A stretch of 64,000 bases of DNA from Candidatus Bathyarchaeota archaeon (GCA_026014705.1 JAOZHU010000015.1:62001-126000); one strand, 5' to 3'; shown: positions 1 to 8,860, numbered from the stretch's first letter. Notes: a model not told the origin generated them from the sequence alone. Translations and numbers: made by a program.

Positions 1-426
1 AGTCGCGGGCACAGGTTGATTAGCCCGCAAGTTCTCCAGCATCCCCGTGATTTCTTCTTTGCTGGGCTCATACACGTAGCCTGCAGCCGCAGCGTTGGCG
101 AAGCACACGGGACATTTCAGGTTGCACCTGTTTGTTACGTCGATTATAGCCAGCGCCGTGTGCGATTTGTGCTCGGGGCATATGCCGCAGTCGTAGGGGC
201 AGCCTTTCACGGTTTTCGTCCGCGGATTAGCCATGCCGTCGCCGTCGTACCTGAACTTCTCCGCCCGCTGGTACTGCTCGTAACTTGACCAGTATAACTC
301 TTGGAAAGCGCCGTGCTCAGCGCATTCTTTTTTGATGTAAACTTTGCCATCGTCCTCGAATATTGTTGCGTCCAGAACTTTGAGGCATTCAGGACAGATG
401 GTCTTCGTGTTTTTGATTACGTTCAT
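1..426 (-). CDS. Tes-like radical SAM protein (tetraether lipid synthase family), 3' part cut by window edge
   Basis: Reading the minus strand from the ATG at 426 gives an open frame of 142 codons running off the left edge. The N-terminus has a zinc-binding pattern (CPEC near residue 11 and a later CAEHG), then GCPYDCGICPEH, then the radical SAM motif CNLKCPVC at about residues 106-113. Cys-rich N-terminus, the GCP-DCG-C block and TNRCNLKCPVCFA in this order are typical of the MJ0619/Tes family, which joins archaeal lipid tails to form macrocyclic or tetraether lipids. Only the N-terminal third is present, so the family call rests on the N-terminal signature. It is divergent from the TrmB regulator at 514, with about 87 bases between the starts. 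Other radical SAM methylases with the same N-terminal pattern are possible. Confidence 0.72.
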   Translation of the reverse strand, partial: MNVIKNTKTICPECLKVLDATIFEDDGKVYIKKECAEHGAFQELYWSSYEQYQRAEKFRYDGDGMANPRTKTVKGCPYDCGICPEHKSHTALAIIDVTNRCNLKCPVCFANAAAAGYVYEPSKEEITGMLENLRANQPVPAT

Positions 427-513
427 GTTTTCCACTTACTTTTTAGTCGTTAAACTTTTCGAAGCACTTAAGAATAATACAGCACATAATAAGGTTTCCA
501 AACGTTTCCTAAG

Positions 514-1287
514 GTGAGTGAGGGGAGAAAAAGCGATTTGTCCATAAGCGAGAACACGCGCGTGACCCTGCGAGAAATGGGCTTGAATGCTTACGAAATC
601 GACGCCTACACAGCGCTGCTTGAAGAAGGCGAACTGACCGCCATGGAGATAAGCCAGAAAGCCTCAGTGCCTTACTCGAAAATCTACGAAGTCTTAAACT
701 CGCTGAAAGAGAAAGGCTGGGTGAAAAGTTCAGAAAGCCGCCCCACCCGATACTATCCAGTATCGCCAGTCGAAGCCGCAGCGTTTACCAAACTGAAGAT
801 TGAGGACCAGTACCACCGCTGGGAGCAAGCGGTTGCCAATGAACTACAGCCCCTTTACGAGAAGCGGGAGCTCGTGGAACGCGCTGACATACTCATGCTT
901 CACGGACAGCTAGCGGTCACGGCTAAGCTGGAAGAAGTTCTGAAAAAAGCCACAAAGGAAATCATGGTTGCAGCGCCAGAATTCGCCCTACCCATAATGA
1001 CCGCGGCAGAATCACTGATGAATAGCGTAAAAAAAACCGTTAACGTTAAGCTCATGGTGGCTGGGAAAACAGACAACTGGCTTTTCCTCAAGAAATCCGC
1101 CAGCGTAAGCGAGCTACGCGTGAGAGACCACATGTTCGGCGGCGGCGTAATCGCTGACGGCAAAGAAGCCATGCTTTTCCTCGGCGAAAACAAACCCAGC
1201 CTAGTAATATGGAGCAACCATGTGGGCTTAGTCGGGTTTGCGCGTGAATATTTCCAGTTTCTATGGGACACCTCTGCCGCCGTATAA
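514..1287 (+). CDS. TrmB-family transcriptional regulator
   Basis: A 257-residue protein starting at GTG. Residues about 15-85 form a winged helix: a TrmB-type segment (LREMGLNAYEIDAYTALLE), then a recognition helix region with VPYSKIYEVLNSLKEKGWV. A short coiled linker (about 95-115) leads to a C-terminal domain of about 130 residues that resembles the phospholipase-D-like effector domain of TrmB proteins. TrmB regulators sense sugars or other small molecules and act as repressors or activators at archaeal promoters. The gene is divergent from the Tes-like gene, so the shared 87-base spacer is a likely target. The ligand cannot be told from sequence. Confidence 0.85.
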   Translation: MSEGRKSDLSISENTRVTLREMGLNAYEIDAYTALLEEGELTAMEISQKASVPYSKIYEVLNSLKEKGWVKSSESRPTRYYPVSPVEAAAFTKLKIEDQYHRWEQAVANELQPLYEKRELVERADILMLHGQLAVTAKLEEVLKKATKEIMVAAPEFALPIMTAAESLMNSVKKTVNVKLMVAGKTDNWLFLKKSASVSELRVRDHMFGGGVIADGKEAMLFLGENKPSLVIWSNHVGLVGFAREYFQFLWDTSAAV

Positions 1288-1626
1288 ACTTTGGCTTCAA
1301 GCAAAAAGCCGCAGAAATAACACACAGAAAACTGCAAACAACTAATTCTGCCGTAAAATGTCTCCAAGAAACAAGCGCGTTAGGTAAGTAGTATTCAACA
1401 AACGAGGCGACAAGGAACTGGGCAAAGCTAACGGAAACCGCTCCAGCTTCCTCAAATAGGTACATCGCTCTTTCCGAGCCGCTTTTTCGTTCAAGTCTCT
1501 TTTGCTCCGAGAAGGCACACACATTTCGTTATGCAATGGTGAATTATGGTTTTTTGGATGGCAACGGTTAAAAACTCTGGGCTACACAGAAATATTTAGA
1601 TACTTGCCGAAGGTGTGATAAGAGCA
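1288..1626. other. Intergenic region, about 340 bases
   Basis: No convincing coding region is seen; the minus-strand open frames here lack family features and overlap the end of the TrmB gene. The right end has A/T-rich segments (TTAAAAACT near 1569, AATATTTAGATA near 1590) that could serve as the promoter for the ferredoxin gene that follows. Confidence 0.4.
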
Positions 1627-2244
1627 ATGTCGCCTGCAAAAATTGAATCGCGGAAATTCGTTGCGGTTGACCCTGACAAGTGCACTGGATGTGGCATCTG
1701 TGAGTATGCATGCGCAACTGAAAAGGAAGAGTCTCTTGGAAACCCCATTTGTTCTCGAATCCGCGTTGTTCGAATGAAGCCTCTGTTCAATTTCGCTCTT
1801 GCTTGCCGCGCTTGCGAAGACGCCCCATGCGTGAAATCTTGCCCTGAAAAAGCGCTGGTGCAGTCTGATGTTACTGGCTTGATTATGGTTAAAGACAAAC
1901 AGTGTAAAGGCTGCGACTGGTGTGTGCAAGCTTGCCCGCATGGCGGCATCATGATTCACTCTGACACTGGGAAAGCTGTGGTCTGCGACCTTTGCGGCGG
2001 AGAACCCAAATGCGTCGAGTTCTGCCCAGAAGAGGCATTGGAGCTTGTTTCCAGCGACGAGGAAGCAGACAAAAAGTTCACTGGCGCATTAGAGAAGCTC
2101 CCTGCAGAAACTGAACGGTTGGCTGCCATCGTCAAGAATAAAGAATGGAACACCTTGCTAGCGGACGCTGAACAACGAGCCATGAAAGTCACCGACAAGC
2201 TTGAAGCGCTGCGTAAGAAGGCAAACTCGAAGAAACGCAAATAG
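1627..2244 (+). CDS. Polyferredoxin-type 4Fe-4S protein (HycB/CooF-like electron carrier)
   Basis: The protein of about 205 residues has four cysteine groups: CTGCGICEYAC, CRACEDAPCVKSC, CKGCDWCVQAC and CDLCGGEPKCVEFC, enough for four [4Fe-4S] clusters. The layout is that of the HycB/CooF/DmsB electron-transfer subunits, which pass electrons between an oxidoreductase and another carrier. The last 60-70 residues are charged and probably coiled. An in-frame GTG at 1615 is an alternative start, but ATG 1627 is preceded by AGGTG at 1611-1615. No partner catalytic subunit lies next to it: the neighbours are TrmB upstream and a convergent deacetylase-fold gene. It may therefore work with an enzyme encoded elsewhere. 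Confidence 0.82.
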   Translation: MSPAKIESRKFVAVDPDKCTGCGICEYACATEKEESLGNPICSRIRVVRMKPLFNFALACRACEDAPCVKSCPEKALVQSDVTGLIMVKDKQCKGCDWCVQACPHGGIMIHSDTGKAVVCDLCGGEPKCVEFCPEEALELVSSDEEADKKFTGALEKLPAETERLAAIVKNKEWNTLLADAEQRAMKVTDKLEALRKKANSKKRK

Positions 2245-2281
2245 CTTGTCTCACCGTTTTACGTTAGCTTCCACAACATCG

Positions 2282-3130
2282 CTACTGTTTTGCTTCGAAG
2301 CCTCTCAACAGCTGATCGATGTCTTGCCCGTTTTTTTCACCCATATAGCCGCCTTCCAAAACGAAAAAAGTCGGCTTCTTCAATGCCGCAATGCGTTTGC
2401 CTATTTCATTGTAACTGTTTTCGGTTAGACCAAGCGACGCTAAATCGCCCATGTGTGTGTCAAAACCTGCAGAAACCGCCACAACCTCAAACTTGTTAAC
2501 ATCAACCATGCTTAAAGCGTGGTCAAGCGTCTTCAGGTACATGTTTTCACCGCAGTCAGCTGGCAACGGAAAATTAATGCTGTTCCCTTCTGTGCGTGCG
2601 CCAGTGCCCGGATAATGCGGATGCCGATGCAGCGAAACGTATACTGTTTTCGCGTCGCCTTGGAAGATCTCCTGGGTTCCGTTTCCATGGTGCCCATCAA
2701 TATCCAATATCAAGGCTGGCTTGTTTAGGTTTTTCACGGCTATGGCGATGTTGTTCAGGTAGCAGAATCCTCTTGTGTGAACGCCCAGTGCTGCCCCGTT
2801 TTTTCCCGCGTGGTGCCCTGGCGGTCTCGTAATCGAGAAACCGTTGGTTTTGGCTGCCAGCAGAGCGCTTCCTGCTGAAAGCCTAGCGTATTCGTAGATG
2901 TTGTCGTATGCTGGTGTGTCTGCGTCTTCAACTAAGCCTTTTTTGAGGTTCCATATGTACTCTGCGTCGTGCACTTTCAGAAGGTCTTCTTCGGTTGCTG
3001 GTGCTGGTTCCAGAAACTGGTATCCTTTTTCCTTCAGGATTTCCTGCGCGGTTTTGATTCTTTGCGGTCCTTCGATGTGCCATGCGCCGTAGCCTAGGCA
3101 TTTTTCTGCGAAAATTATCTTTGTGTTCAT
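2282..3130 (-). CDS. Histone deacetylase / acetylpolyamine amidohydrolase family protein
   Basis: Arginase-fold deacetylase of about 282 residues. It carries the paired histidines in RPPGHHAG (about residues 103-110), the metal-site motif LDIDGHHGNGTQ (about 142-153), and AGFDTH, which supplies a second metal-binding Asp; near the C-terminus there is LEGGY, the usual late glycine-tyrosine motif. The family removes acetyl groups from lysines or polyamines using zinc. The open frame extends four codons upstream to an ATG at 3142, but the internal start at 3130 gives the typical MNTKIIF beginning. It is convergent with the ferredoxin gene and divergent from argS. The substrate (Alba-type lysine, acetyl-CoA synthetase lysine or acetylpolyamine) cannot be decided from sequence. 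Confidence 0.88.
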   Translation of the reverse strand: MNTKIIFAEKCLGYGAWHIEGPQRIKTAQEILKEKGYQFLEPAPATEEDLLKVHDAEYIWNLKKGLVEDADTPAYDNIYEYARLSAGSALLAAKTNGFSITRPPGHHAGKNGAALGVHTRGFCYLNNIAIAVKNLNKPALILDIDGHHGNGTQEIFQGDAKTVYVSLHRHPHYPGTGARTEGNSINFPLPADCGENMYLKTLDHALSMVDVNKFEVVAVSAGFDTHMGDLASLGLTENSYNEIGKRIAALKKPTFFVLEGGYMGEKNGQDIDQLLRGFEAKQ

Positions 3131-3240
3131 GGTTTCTTGCATCCATACATAGATAAGCGACGCTTTTCAAATTAAAATACAACGTGCTCTTAAAGATTTA
3201 CCGCGCGTTTGGAAATGAGCAGCAATAGGAGTAAGCGTTG

Positions 3241-5187
3241 ATGGTTTCCGAAAACCCATTCGGTGAGTTCCGCCGAGAATGCGAAGGCGCTTTAGGGTAT
3301 GCGCTGGAAAAGGTTCTTCCCGAAATTAGAGTTGCAGCTTTGCCTTTAAGCAAACCGCCGAACATCGAGTTTGGGCAGTTAGCCTCTTCGCTGTGTTTTG
3401 AGTTGGCTAAGAAGCTTAATCAGAAACCGCAAGCTTTAGCTGAGCAATTAGTTAAAGCCATTGACAAAGTGGACTTCTCTTTAATCGCCAAGGTGTCTTC
3501 TGTTGGCGGCTACGTGAATTTCCACGTGGATTTCGCCAAGTTCTCGGCTTTGACTCTCGCGTCAATTAGGCAGTTGGGTTACGGTTATGGCTTTTTGAAA
3601 ACTGCGAAGCCGCTTAAGGTCATTATTGAGCACACAAGCGTTAATCCACTTCATCCCATCCACATTGGGCAGGCAAGGAACCCGATGCTGGGTGACGCTT
3701 TGGCGCGTATTCTCCAGAGCAGAGGACACGCGGTTTCCAAGCATTATTACATTGACGATGTGGGTCGCCAGTCTTCAGTCATCGCTTACGGCTACGTTAA
3801 GCTGGGTAAGCCGCAGCCAGACGAGAAAGCAGACCACTTCGTGGGTAAAATCTACACTGTCACGAGCTGCATAGTGGAAATTAACCGTTTGAAGAAAGCG
3901 CTTGTCATGGCGAAAGCCGTTGGGGACATGGATGAAGTCGCCAGAGTCAATAAGGAACTTGACGATTGGGTATCCATCGCCGCTGAGCTTAAAGAAAAGT
4001 TTCCGTCTATCTTCGACAAGCTTTTGGCAAAGATAAGCGAAGACGAGAACCCTGAAGAAGAAATCAACAAGCTTAACCGCGCTTACGAAAAAGGCGAGCC
4101 TGCTGCTAAAGCGCTTATTCGCGAAGTGAGCGAGCTTTGCTTGGAGGGCTTCAGAGAAACGCAGAAACGCGTCGAGGTTTTCTACGACTCGTGGGATTGG
4201 GAAAGCGACTTCGTGTGGAGCAGCCAAGTCTCTGAAGTTCTCCAACGGTTAAAGGCTTCTCCGTTTGTTTTCAGCGAAGGTGGCGTCTTGGAGTTTGATG
4301 CTGAAAAAACCGCGCGTGAATTGCAGTTGAAAGCGAAGTTGGGTTTAAGTGAGGCTCATGAGATTTCGCCGTTGACGCTTGTGCGGGCTGACGGCACTAC
4401 CCTTTATACTACTCGGGATGTTGCTTACACTTTGTGGAAATTCAGCAGGTCGGAGAAGGTCATTAACGTCATCGGTATGGAGCAGTCTTTGGCGCAGTTG
4501 CAGTTGAAGCTTTTGCTGTATGCTTTAGGCTATGGCCAATATGCTGAGAATTTTGTGCATTTCGCTTACAATTTGGTCACGTTGCCGGGTTATAAGATGT
4601 CCAGCCGTCGCGGTCGCTACATCACTTTTGACGAGGTTTTGGATGAAGCGGTTGAACGTGCTTATGAGGAGGTTTCGAAGCGTTCGCCGAGTTTGACTGA
4701 GGCTGAGAAACGGAAAATCGCCAGCTTCGTAGGCGTCGGTGCGGTGCGTTACGCGCTTGTGGATGTTGATGCGTCAAAGCCTGTAGTTTTCACGTGGGAC
4801 AGGGTGTTGAATTTTGAGACCAACAGTGCGCCGTACGTGCAGTATACTCATGCTCGGGCGTGCAGCATCTTGCGTAAGGCTGAGAAGCAGCCTGAGACGC
4901 CTGCTTTCGAGTTGTTGTCTGAAAGGCTGGAGCGTGAGCTCGTTTTGGCTTTGGCGGGTTTTCCTGAGATATTCGTTGAAGCGGCGGATTACTTGAAGCC
5001 TAATTTGATTGCCGATTACGTGAACGCGCTTGCCGACAAGTTTAACACTTTCTATAATGCTTTGCCTGTTTTGAAGGCGGAGCCGTTGGGGCTCAGTGAT
5101 GCGCGTGTTGTTTTGACTGACGCTATTCACATTGTGCTTCACAACGCGTTGGATTTGATTGGTGTGGTGGCGCCTGAGAAAATGTGA
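3241..5187 (+). CDS. argS: Arginyl-tRNA synthetase
   Basis: Class I aminoacyl-tRNA synthetase of 648 residues that charges tRNA-Arg. An N-terminal additional domain (about 1-115) precedes the Rossmann fold. The HIGH motif is HIGQ at residues 141-144, within NPLHPIHIGQARN, and the KMSKS counterpart is KMSSRR at about 452-457. The C-terminal helical anticodon-binding domain includes FETNSAPYVQYTHAR, which is typical of ArgRS. A TTG at 3238 is in frame, but ATG 3241 sits nine bases after AGGAG (3227-3231). Between about residues 185 and 285 there is a charged helical insertion common in archaeal forms. A tRNA-Arg(CCG) gene lies in the same window at about 36.0 kb. Confidence 0.97.
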   Translation: MVSENPFGEFRRECEGALGYALEKVLPEIRVAALPLSKPPNIEFGQLASSLCFELAKKLNQKPQALAEQLVKAIDKVDFSLIAKVSSVGGYVNFHVDFAKFSALTLASIRQLGYGYGFLKTAKPLKVIIEHTSVNPLHPIHIGQARNPMLGDALARILQSRGHAVSKHYYIDDVGRQSSVIAYGYVKLGKPQPDEKADHFVGKIYTVTSCIVEINRLKKALVMAKAVGDMDEVARVNKELDDWVSIAAELKEKFPSIFDKLLAKISEDENPEEEINKLNRAYEKGEPAAKALIREVSELCLEGFRETQKRVEVFYDSWDWESDFVWSSQVSEVLQRLKASPFVFSEGGVLEFDAEKTARELQLKAKLGLSEAHEISPLTLVRADGTTLYTTRDVAYTLWKFSRSEKVINVIGMEQSLAQLQLKLLLYALGYGQYAENFVHFAYNLVTLPGYKMSSRRGRYITFDEVLDEAVERAYEEVSKRSPSLTEAEKRKIASFVGVGAVRYALVDVDASKPVVFTWDRVLNFETNSAPYVQYTHARACSILRKAEKQPETPAFELLSERLERELVLALAGFPEIFVEAADYLKPNLIADYVNALADKFNTFYNALPVLKAEPLGLSDARVVLTDAIHIVLHNALDLIGVVAPEKM

Positions 5188-5516
5188 TAATCCAGCGTTG
5201 ACCATGCTGAAAATTAGCTGTAGGCTTATTTGGTTCTGTGAGCGGTGCGCGGAGTATACCCTCTATAGGTTTCTGCATTGAACCGCTATTAGGCTTCAAA
5301 TATGCTTGTGCGGGGCTTTAGCGTTTAATGGCGTTGCATTGTCTCTTTGAGGGTGGTTTATGGTGCGGCTGAGCGTGATTTTTCCTTAGGTTCGCGTTGG
5401 GTATTGTGTCTACGGTTTGCTGAGTGCTGGCTGGTTTGGGTGGGCGGAGACGGTTTGCGAGTTTTGGGAAAAATTTTAAGTGGGGTTAAGGCTTTTGTTT
5501 GCACGTGAAGCTGTCC
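5188..5516. other. Intergenic region with probable promoter for the fusion gene
   Basis: A G/T-rich stretch of about 330 bases without a coding region I can support. AAAAATTTTAAG at about 5469-5480 is a plausible TATA box, 25-45 bases upstream of the TTG 5499 and ATG 5517 candidate starts, which would give a very short leader. No RNA gene was recognised. Confidence 0.4.
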
Positions 5517-7946
5517 ATGAGTGCCTTGACGCTTTTCTCTGGGCGGTTGCGCTTGCGATTTTCAGTTGTGGCAGTGATTGTTGCGTTGGTTTTGGCTGCT
5601 TCGGTTGTTTCTTCGCGGGCTGTTTCTGAAGTGCCCGCTGTGGAGTGGAGTAAGACTTACGGCGAGTTGCAGGTTAATTCTGTTGTTCAAACTGCGGATG
5701 GCGGGTACGTTTTGGCTGGCAGTTATGGCGACGAAGTGGCTGTGCTTGCTAAAGTTGATTCGGCTGGCGGGTTACAGTGGCGGAAGTCGTATGGCGCTGA
5801 GGTTTTTGGTGCCGCCCCAAGCGTTGTGTCTGTGGTGCAGACAGCCGATTTGGGCTTTGCGTTGTTCGGTGAAGGCGGGTACCTTGTTAAGACTGATACC
5901 GACGGGGTTGTTCAGTGGAGCAGGAATCTGGGTTTGGCGGTTTCGGTTGTAGGCGCAGGCAGCGTTGAGATGGGTATCCAAACCAGTGATGGCGCTTATG
6001 TTTTGGTGGGGAACACGGCGGGTGTTACTGGTGAAAACGTTGCTTGGCTCATTAAGACCAATGAACAGGGCGATGTTCTGTGGAATAAGACGTTTACTGG
6101 CGGTTTTAATGTTCGTGTTGTGTTGGAGACGAACGACCGTGGCTGTGGGTTGGCGGGTAGTTGGCGTTATGATTTCTGGTTTGCGAAGATTGATGTTAAC
6201 AGTAACTTGCAGTGGAGTCAAACATACGCTTATGGTGAGCCGACTGATTTTCATTATGTTTCCTCTGCCGTGGCGACGAAGGATGGCGGTTACGTGCTTG
6301 CGGGTGCAGGTGACTGGCGTGCCAGCGGCGGAGTGGTTCCTTGGCTGATTAAGATTAATTCGCAGGGGCATGGACAGTGGAGTCTGCCGTATGGGCACAT
6401 TCCTTCTACAGGTTTCAGTGCGGTGGTGCAGACTGCCGATGAAGGGTACATGGTGGCTTTGAGCGATAGTCCCACGCTGATTAGGATGGATTCTTCTGGC
6501 AGCGAAAAGTGGGATTTGACCTATGCGGATTTGGCTAGTTCAAGTTCTGGCAGGTATCCGATTTATGTGCTTCCGCCTTACAGTGCTTCTTCGTTGATAC
6601 GAACCAGCGACGGCGGCTACGCTGTCGCAGGCACCGTTTCCTATAGCACCAGTTTGCTTGCTAAGGTTTCGGCTGAGCCTGACTTAGCGCCGCCCACGGT
6701 TTATGTTTCAAGCCCGCAAAACAAAACGTATGACACGAGCGATGTTGTGTTGACTTTCACGGTGAATGAGCCTGTTTCGTGGGTTGGTTACAGCCTCGAC
6801 GGGCAAGACAACGTGACCATTGCTGGGAACACGACTTTGTCTGGGCTTTCGAAGGGCGAGCACGCTCTTGTGGTGTATGCTGAGGACGCTGCGGGAAATA
6901 GAGGTGCTTCGGCGACAGTTTACTTCACAGTTGTTGACCGTTTCCCCATTGAAGTGTTTGCCGCCGCGGTCGTTACCGCGGCTGTTGTTAGCTTTGTGTT
7001 GTTGTTCCGTTTTAAGCCGCAAGTTTTGAGGCGTTACGTCGGCAAACAGGCGTTTAAGGCGATTGTGGACAATGGCGTTGTTAGGAGCTTAATGATGGTT
7101 GGTTTGTGCATTGTTCTGGTGCTTGTTCAGTTTTTCTTTCCCTTTTTCTACTTATCGTCTGTTTCCAGAAGTCAGGGTTCCCAGTTCGAAGTGGGTGTTA
7201 GCTACGTTTACGAGCAAGATAACGTTGGACAAATTTACGATGAAGTAGCCCGTATTCGCGGCTTGGGCATAAGCGTAATCCGCGTGAACATGGTGTGCGA
7301 CTCGTCTGAGTTGAATGATTATATGAACAGCATGACTGATGTGTTTTTCACTGCGGCTCAGCAGTTAAACATGCGTGTTGCGCTGATAATTCATAACAAT
7401 GCAGCGCCGGATGAGATTCGGTATTACCTTAACCGCTGGGGTAAATATCTTGCTTACGTGCAGATCCTCAACGAGCCCGAGTTATCCTCGTCATGGGATG
7501 TGGGTGCCTTGTTCACGGATGACGAGGCAGTGTCCAAGTTTGAGCAGGTGCACTCGATAGTCAAGGAGTATCATCTTTCTGCGCAGCTTTACACTAACTT
7601 CGGTGCAGGCTTCATCGTTCGCTCCAACTTGCCCATCAAATTCAGCGAGAAGCTCAACTTCGTAGGCTACGACGTTTTCATGGAGTCGTTCCTGACTCTC
7701 TCCCCAACTTTCATTCAGCTTCTCCAAAAAATAACCAACAAGGACATCGTCATAACCGAGTTCGGCATGTCCACAAGCGATGACGCTGCTCAAAGCGACT
7801 ATATCACACGCGGACTCAACCTCTTCAAGAACATGGGGCTCAAGGGATGCTGGATAGTCTACTGGAACAGCGCAAACAACGATTACGGAATCCGCGGAAG
7901 ACTCGCTGAAAAAACAATAGGTGAATGGATTGCTCAAAACGCTTAA
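5517..7946 (+). CDS. Membrane/surface fusion: propeller-like repeats, Ig-like domain, two TM segments, TIM-barrel glycoside hydrolase-like domain
   Basis: About 809 residues. A signal/anchor helix (about 15-35) is followed by about 400 residues of repeats with the pattern QTxDGGYxLAG...KTD..G...W, probably a beta-propeller. An Ig-like domain follows (about 395-470, SSPQNKTYDTSDVVLTF ... GYSLDGQ), then a TM helix (about 478-500), a second TM helix (about 528-552), and a C-terminal barrel of about 250 residues. The barrel has ILNEPE (Glu about 653) and ITEFG (Glu about 748), which look like the acid/base and nucleophile of clan GH-A glycosidases. The TTG at 5499 is an alternative start. The 3' end overlaps the next gene by 26 bases. 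The exact glycosidase family and substrate are unknown; activity is inferred from the two glutamates. Confidence 0.75.
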   Translation: MSALTLFSGRLRLRFSVVAVIVALVLAASVVSSRAVSEVPAVEWSKTYGELQVNSVVQTADGGYVLAGSYGDEVAVLAKVDSAGGLQWRKSYGAEVFGAAPSVVSVVQTADLGFALFGEGGYLVKTDTDGVVQWSRNLGLAVSVVGAGSVEMGIQTSDGAYVLVGNTAGVTGENVAWLIKTNEQGDVLWNKTFTGGFNVRVVLETNDRGCGLAGSWRYDFWFAKIDVNSNLQWSQTYAYGEPTDFHYVSSAVATKDGGYVLAGAGDWRASGGVVPWLIKINSQGHGQWSLPYGHIPSTGFSAVVQTADEGYMVALSDSPTLIRMDSSGSEKWDLTYADLASSSSGRYPIYVLPPYSASSLIRTSDGGYAVAGTVSYSTSLLAKVSAEPDLAPPTVYVSSPQNKTYDTSDVVLTFTVNEPVSWVGYSLDGQDNVTIAGNTTLSGLSKGEHALVVYAEDAAGNRGASATVYFTVVDRFPIEVFAAAVVTAAVVSFVLLFRFKPQVLRRYVGKQAFKAIVDNGVVRSLMMVGLCIVLVLVQFFFPFFYLSSVSRSQGSQFEVGVSYVYEQDNVGQIYDEVARIRGLGISVIRVNMVCDSSELNDYMNSMTDVFFTAAQQLNMRVALIIHNNAAPDEIRYYLNRWGKYLAYVQILNEPELSSSWDVGALFTDDEAVSKFEQVHSIVKEYHLSAQLYTNFGAGFIVRSNLPIKFSEKLNFVGYDVFMESFLTLSPTFIQLLQKITNKDIVITEFGMSTSDDAAQSDYITRGLNLFKNMGLKGCWIVYWNSANNDYGIRGRLAEKTIGEWIAQNA

Positions 7947-8367
7947 GCCCGCTAAACCTGTCTTCATCCACGGCGCGATAATAGTCGCCGCGCTAGTCAT
8001 AACCCAGTTGCTGCTGGATGCGGCGCAAAACTCTTTCCTGCTTTACATGCCGCCCATAGGCTTCGCCTTCTTCCTCTTCACCCAGTACGGCATCCAGCCA
8101 ATCATAATTGGCGCATTAAACGTCGCCGTCCTGCAACGCTTGCACAAGCTGGATGAATGGCAAACAGGCTTCTGGCTAAACGGCTTATTCCTGCTGCTCA
8201 CATTCACCACAATCAACATCATCCTGCAAACAGTCACAGGCTTACCCTTCGCGCCGTGCATCGCAATAATAGACATCGTTCTACTGCCATACCCGTTTGG
8301 GTATCTGGGTAAATTCAGCAACAGGCAACGCAAAAAATCAAACAACAACCAATTAACCAACAAATAG
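7921..8367 (+). CDS. Small polytopic membrane protein, function unknown
   Basis: 148 residues from GTG, with four probable membrane helices (about 15-33, 40-58, 85-105 and 110-125) and a basic, Asn/Gln-rich tail. It overlaps the end of the propeller/glycosidase fusion by 26 bases in another frame, which suggests co-transcription and coupled translation. I do not recognise a family. The tight coupling suggests it helps export, anchor or act with the upstream surface enzyme, but this is inference. A downstream TTG at 7930 is an alternative start. Confidence 0.6.
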   Translation: MNGLLKTLKPAKPVFIHGAIIVAALVITQLLLDAAQNSFLLYMPPIGFAFFLFTQYGIQPIIIGALNVAVLQRLHKLDEWQTGFWLNGLFLLLTFTTINIILQTVTGLPFAPCIAIIDIVLLPYPFGYLGKFSNRQRKKSNNNQLTNK

Positions 8368-8583
8368 CCGCCCTCAGCACATGATGTGCCTGTTTATATT
8401 TCTATACCGTTACGCCGATAGACTGAATTGAGAAAGTGAGATTTGAGATTGAATTGTGGAATAGATTTCTTGTTCATGCTTGATTGGTGATTTTTTCTTG
8501 AGGCTTAGACAAGCGGATCATGTGCCGATTTTGGTGTTCACTATAATATTCTGTTTTGTAATTAAAACTCCGAATTGTGGCAT

Positions 8584-8644
8584 TACCACGAAATATGTTC
8601 GCTAGGCGTCATAGCCGAAAACCGAACAACATTTCATAAGCAAC
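8584..8644 (+). repeat. Degenerate repeat R1 (copy of R2 and R3)
   Basis: Bases 8609-8644 (36 bases, from TCATAGCCGAAAACC to CATAAGCAAC) are identical to 12619-12654. The preceding 25 bases are still alignable without gaps to the same place in R2, starting with TAyCACGA. Read in one frame, R1, R2 and R3 give related peptides (VIAENRTTFHKQ, IIIAENRTTFHKQ, IVIADKSFMKQ), so the repeat may derive from a coding sequence. R1 lies about 217 bases before the secreted repeat-protein gene at 8861. Confidence 0.7.
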
Positions 8645-8727
8645 AGTCATCAGTGAAATTGATTTGGTATCTAATGTTTATTAATCAGTGGATGATTAGC
8701 CTAAAGCACATCCAGAGTAATTCTATT

Positions 8728-8815
8728 GCTGAGGCATTCTGGCTTAAACAGCAAAAAGAACACACATAGCTCGTGCTGAGGCTTCACAATAACCGTGTTT
8801 CTTTCTACTTCAACA
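8728..8815. pseudogene. Decayed copy of the end of the 15.2 kb secreted-protein gene and the 3' end of the SCP2 gene
   Basis: This stretch aligns with 15663-15762 in the same orientation. Shared blocks include GGCTTAAACA followed by an A-rich run with AACAC, then CGTGCTrAGGCTT, then a degenerate match to the last codons of the SCP2 gene (minus strand). The frames are broken, so it is a remnant. With R1 just before it, it has the same order as R3, secreted gene and SCP2 end at 14.94-15.76 kb, but with the gene between deleted. Confidence 0.55.
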
Positions 8816-8860
8816 CGTGCCAAAAGAAATTAGAGCGAGATAAAGCTTAGTTTTGACTGG

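Larger units (their letters stand above)
8368..8860. other. Intergenic region with repeat and gene remnants
   Basis: About 490 bases between the small membrane protein gene and the secreted repeat protein. A 64-codon open frame at 8575-8769 is not a convincing gene: it spans R1 and the decayed tail, and only its repeat part is related to other loci. Apart from these remnants I see no RNA gene. AATATTCTGTTTTG near 8546 is A/T-rich and also alignable to the sequence before R2. Confidence 0.5.

Noticed and set aside
1342-1536. Minus-strand frame in the 1.3-1.6 kb spacer
   Set aside because: Short, no family features, no ribosome site; treated as non-coding.
8575-8769. 64-codon forward open frame
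   Set aside because: It runs through repeat R1 and the decayed cassette tail, and no family features are seen; more likely a chance frame in remnant DNA.
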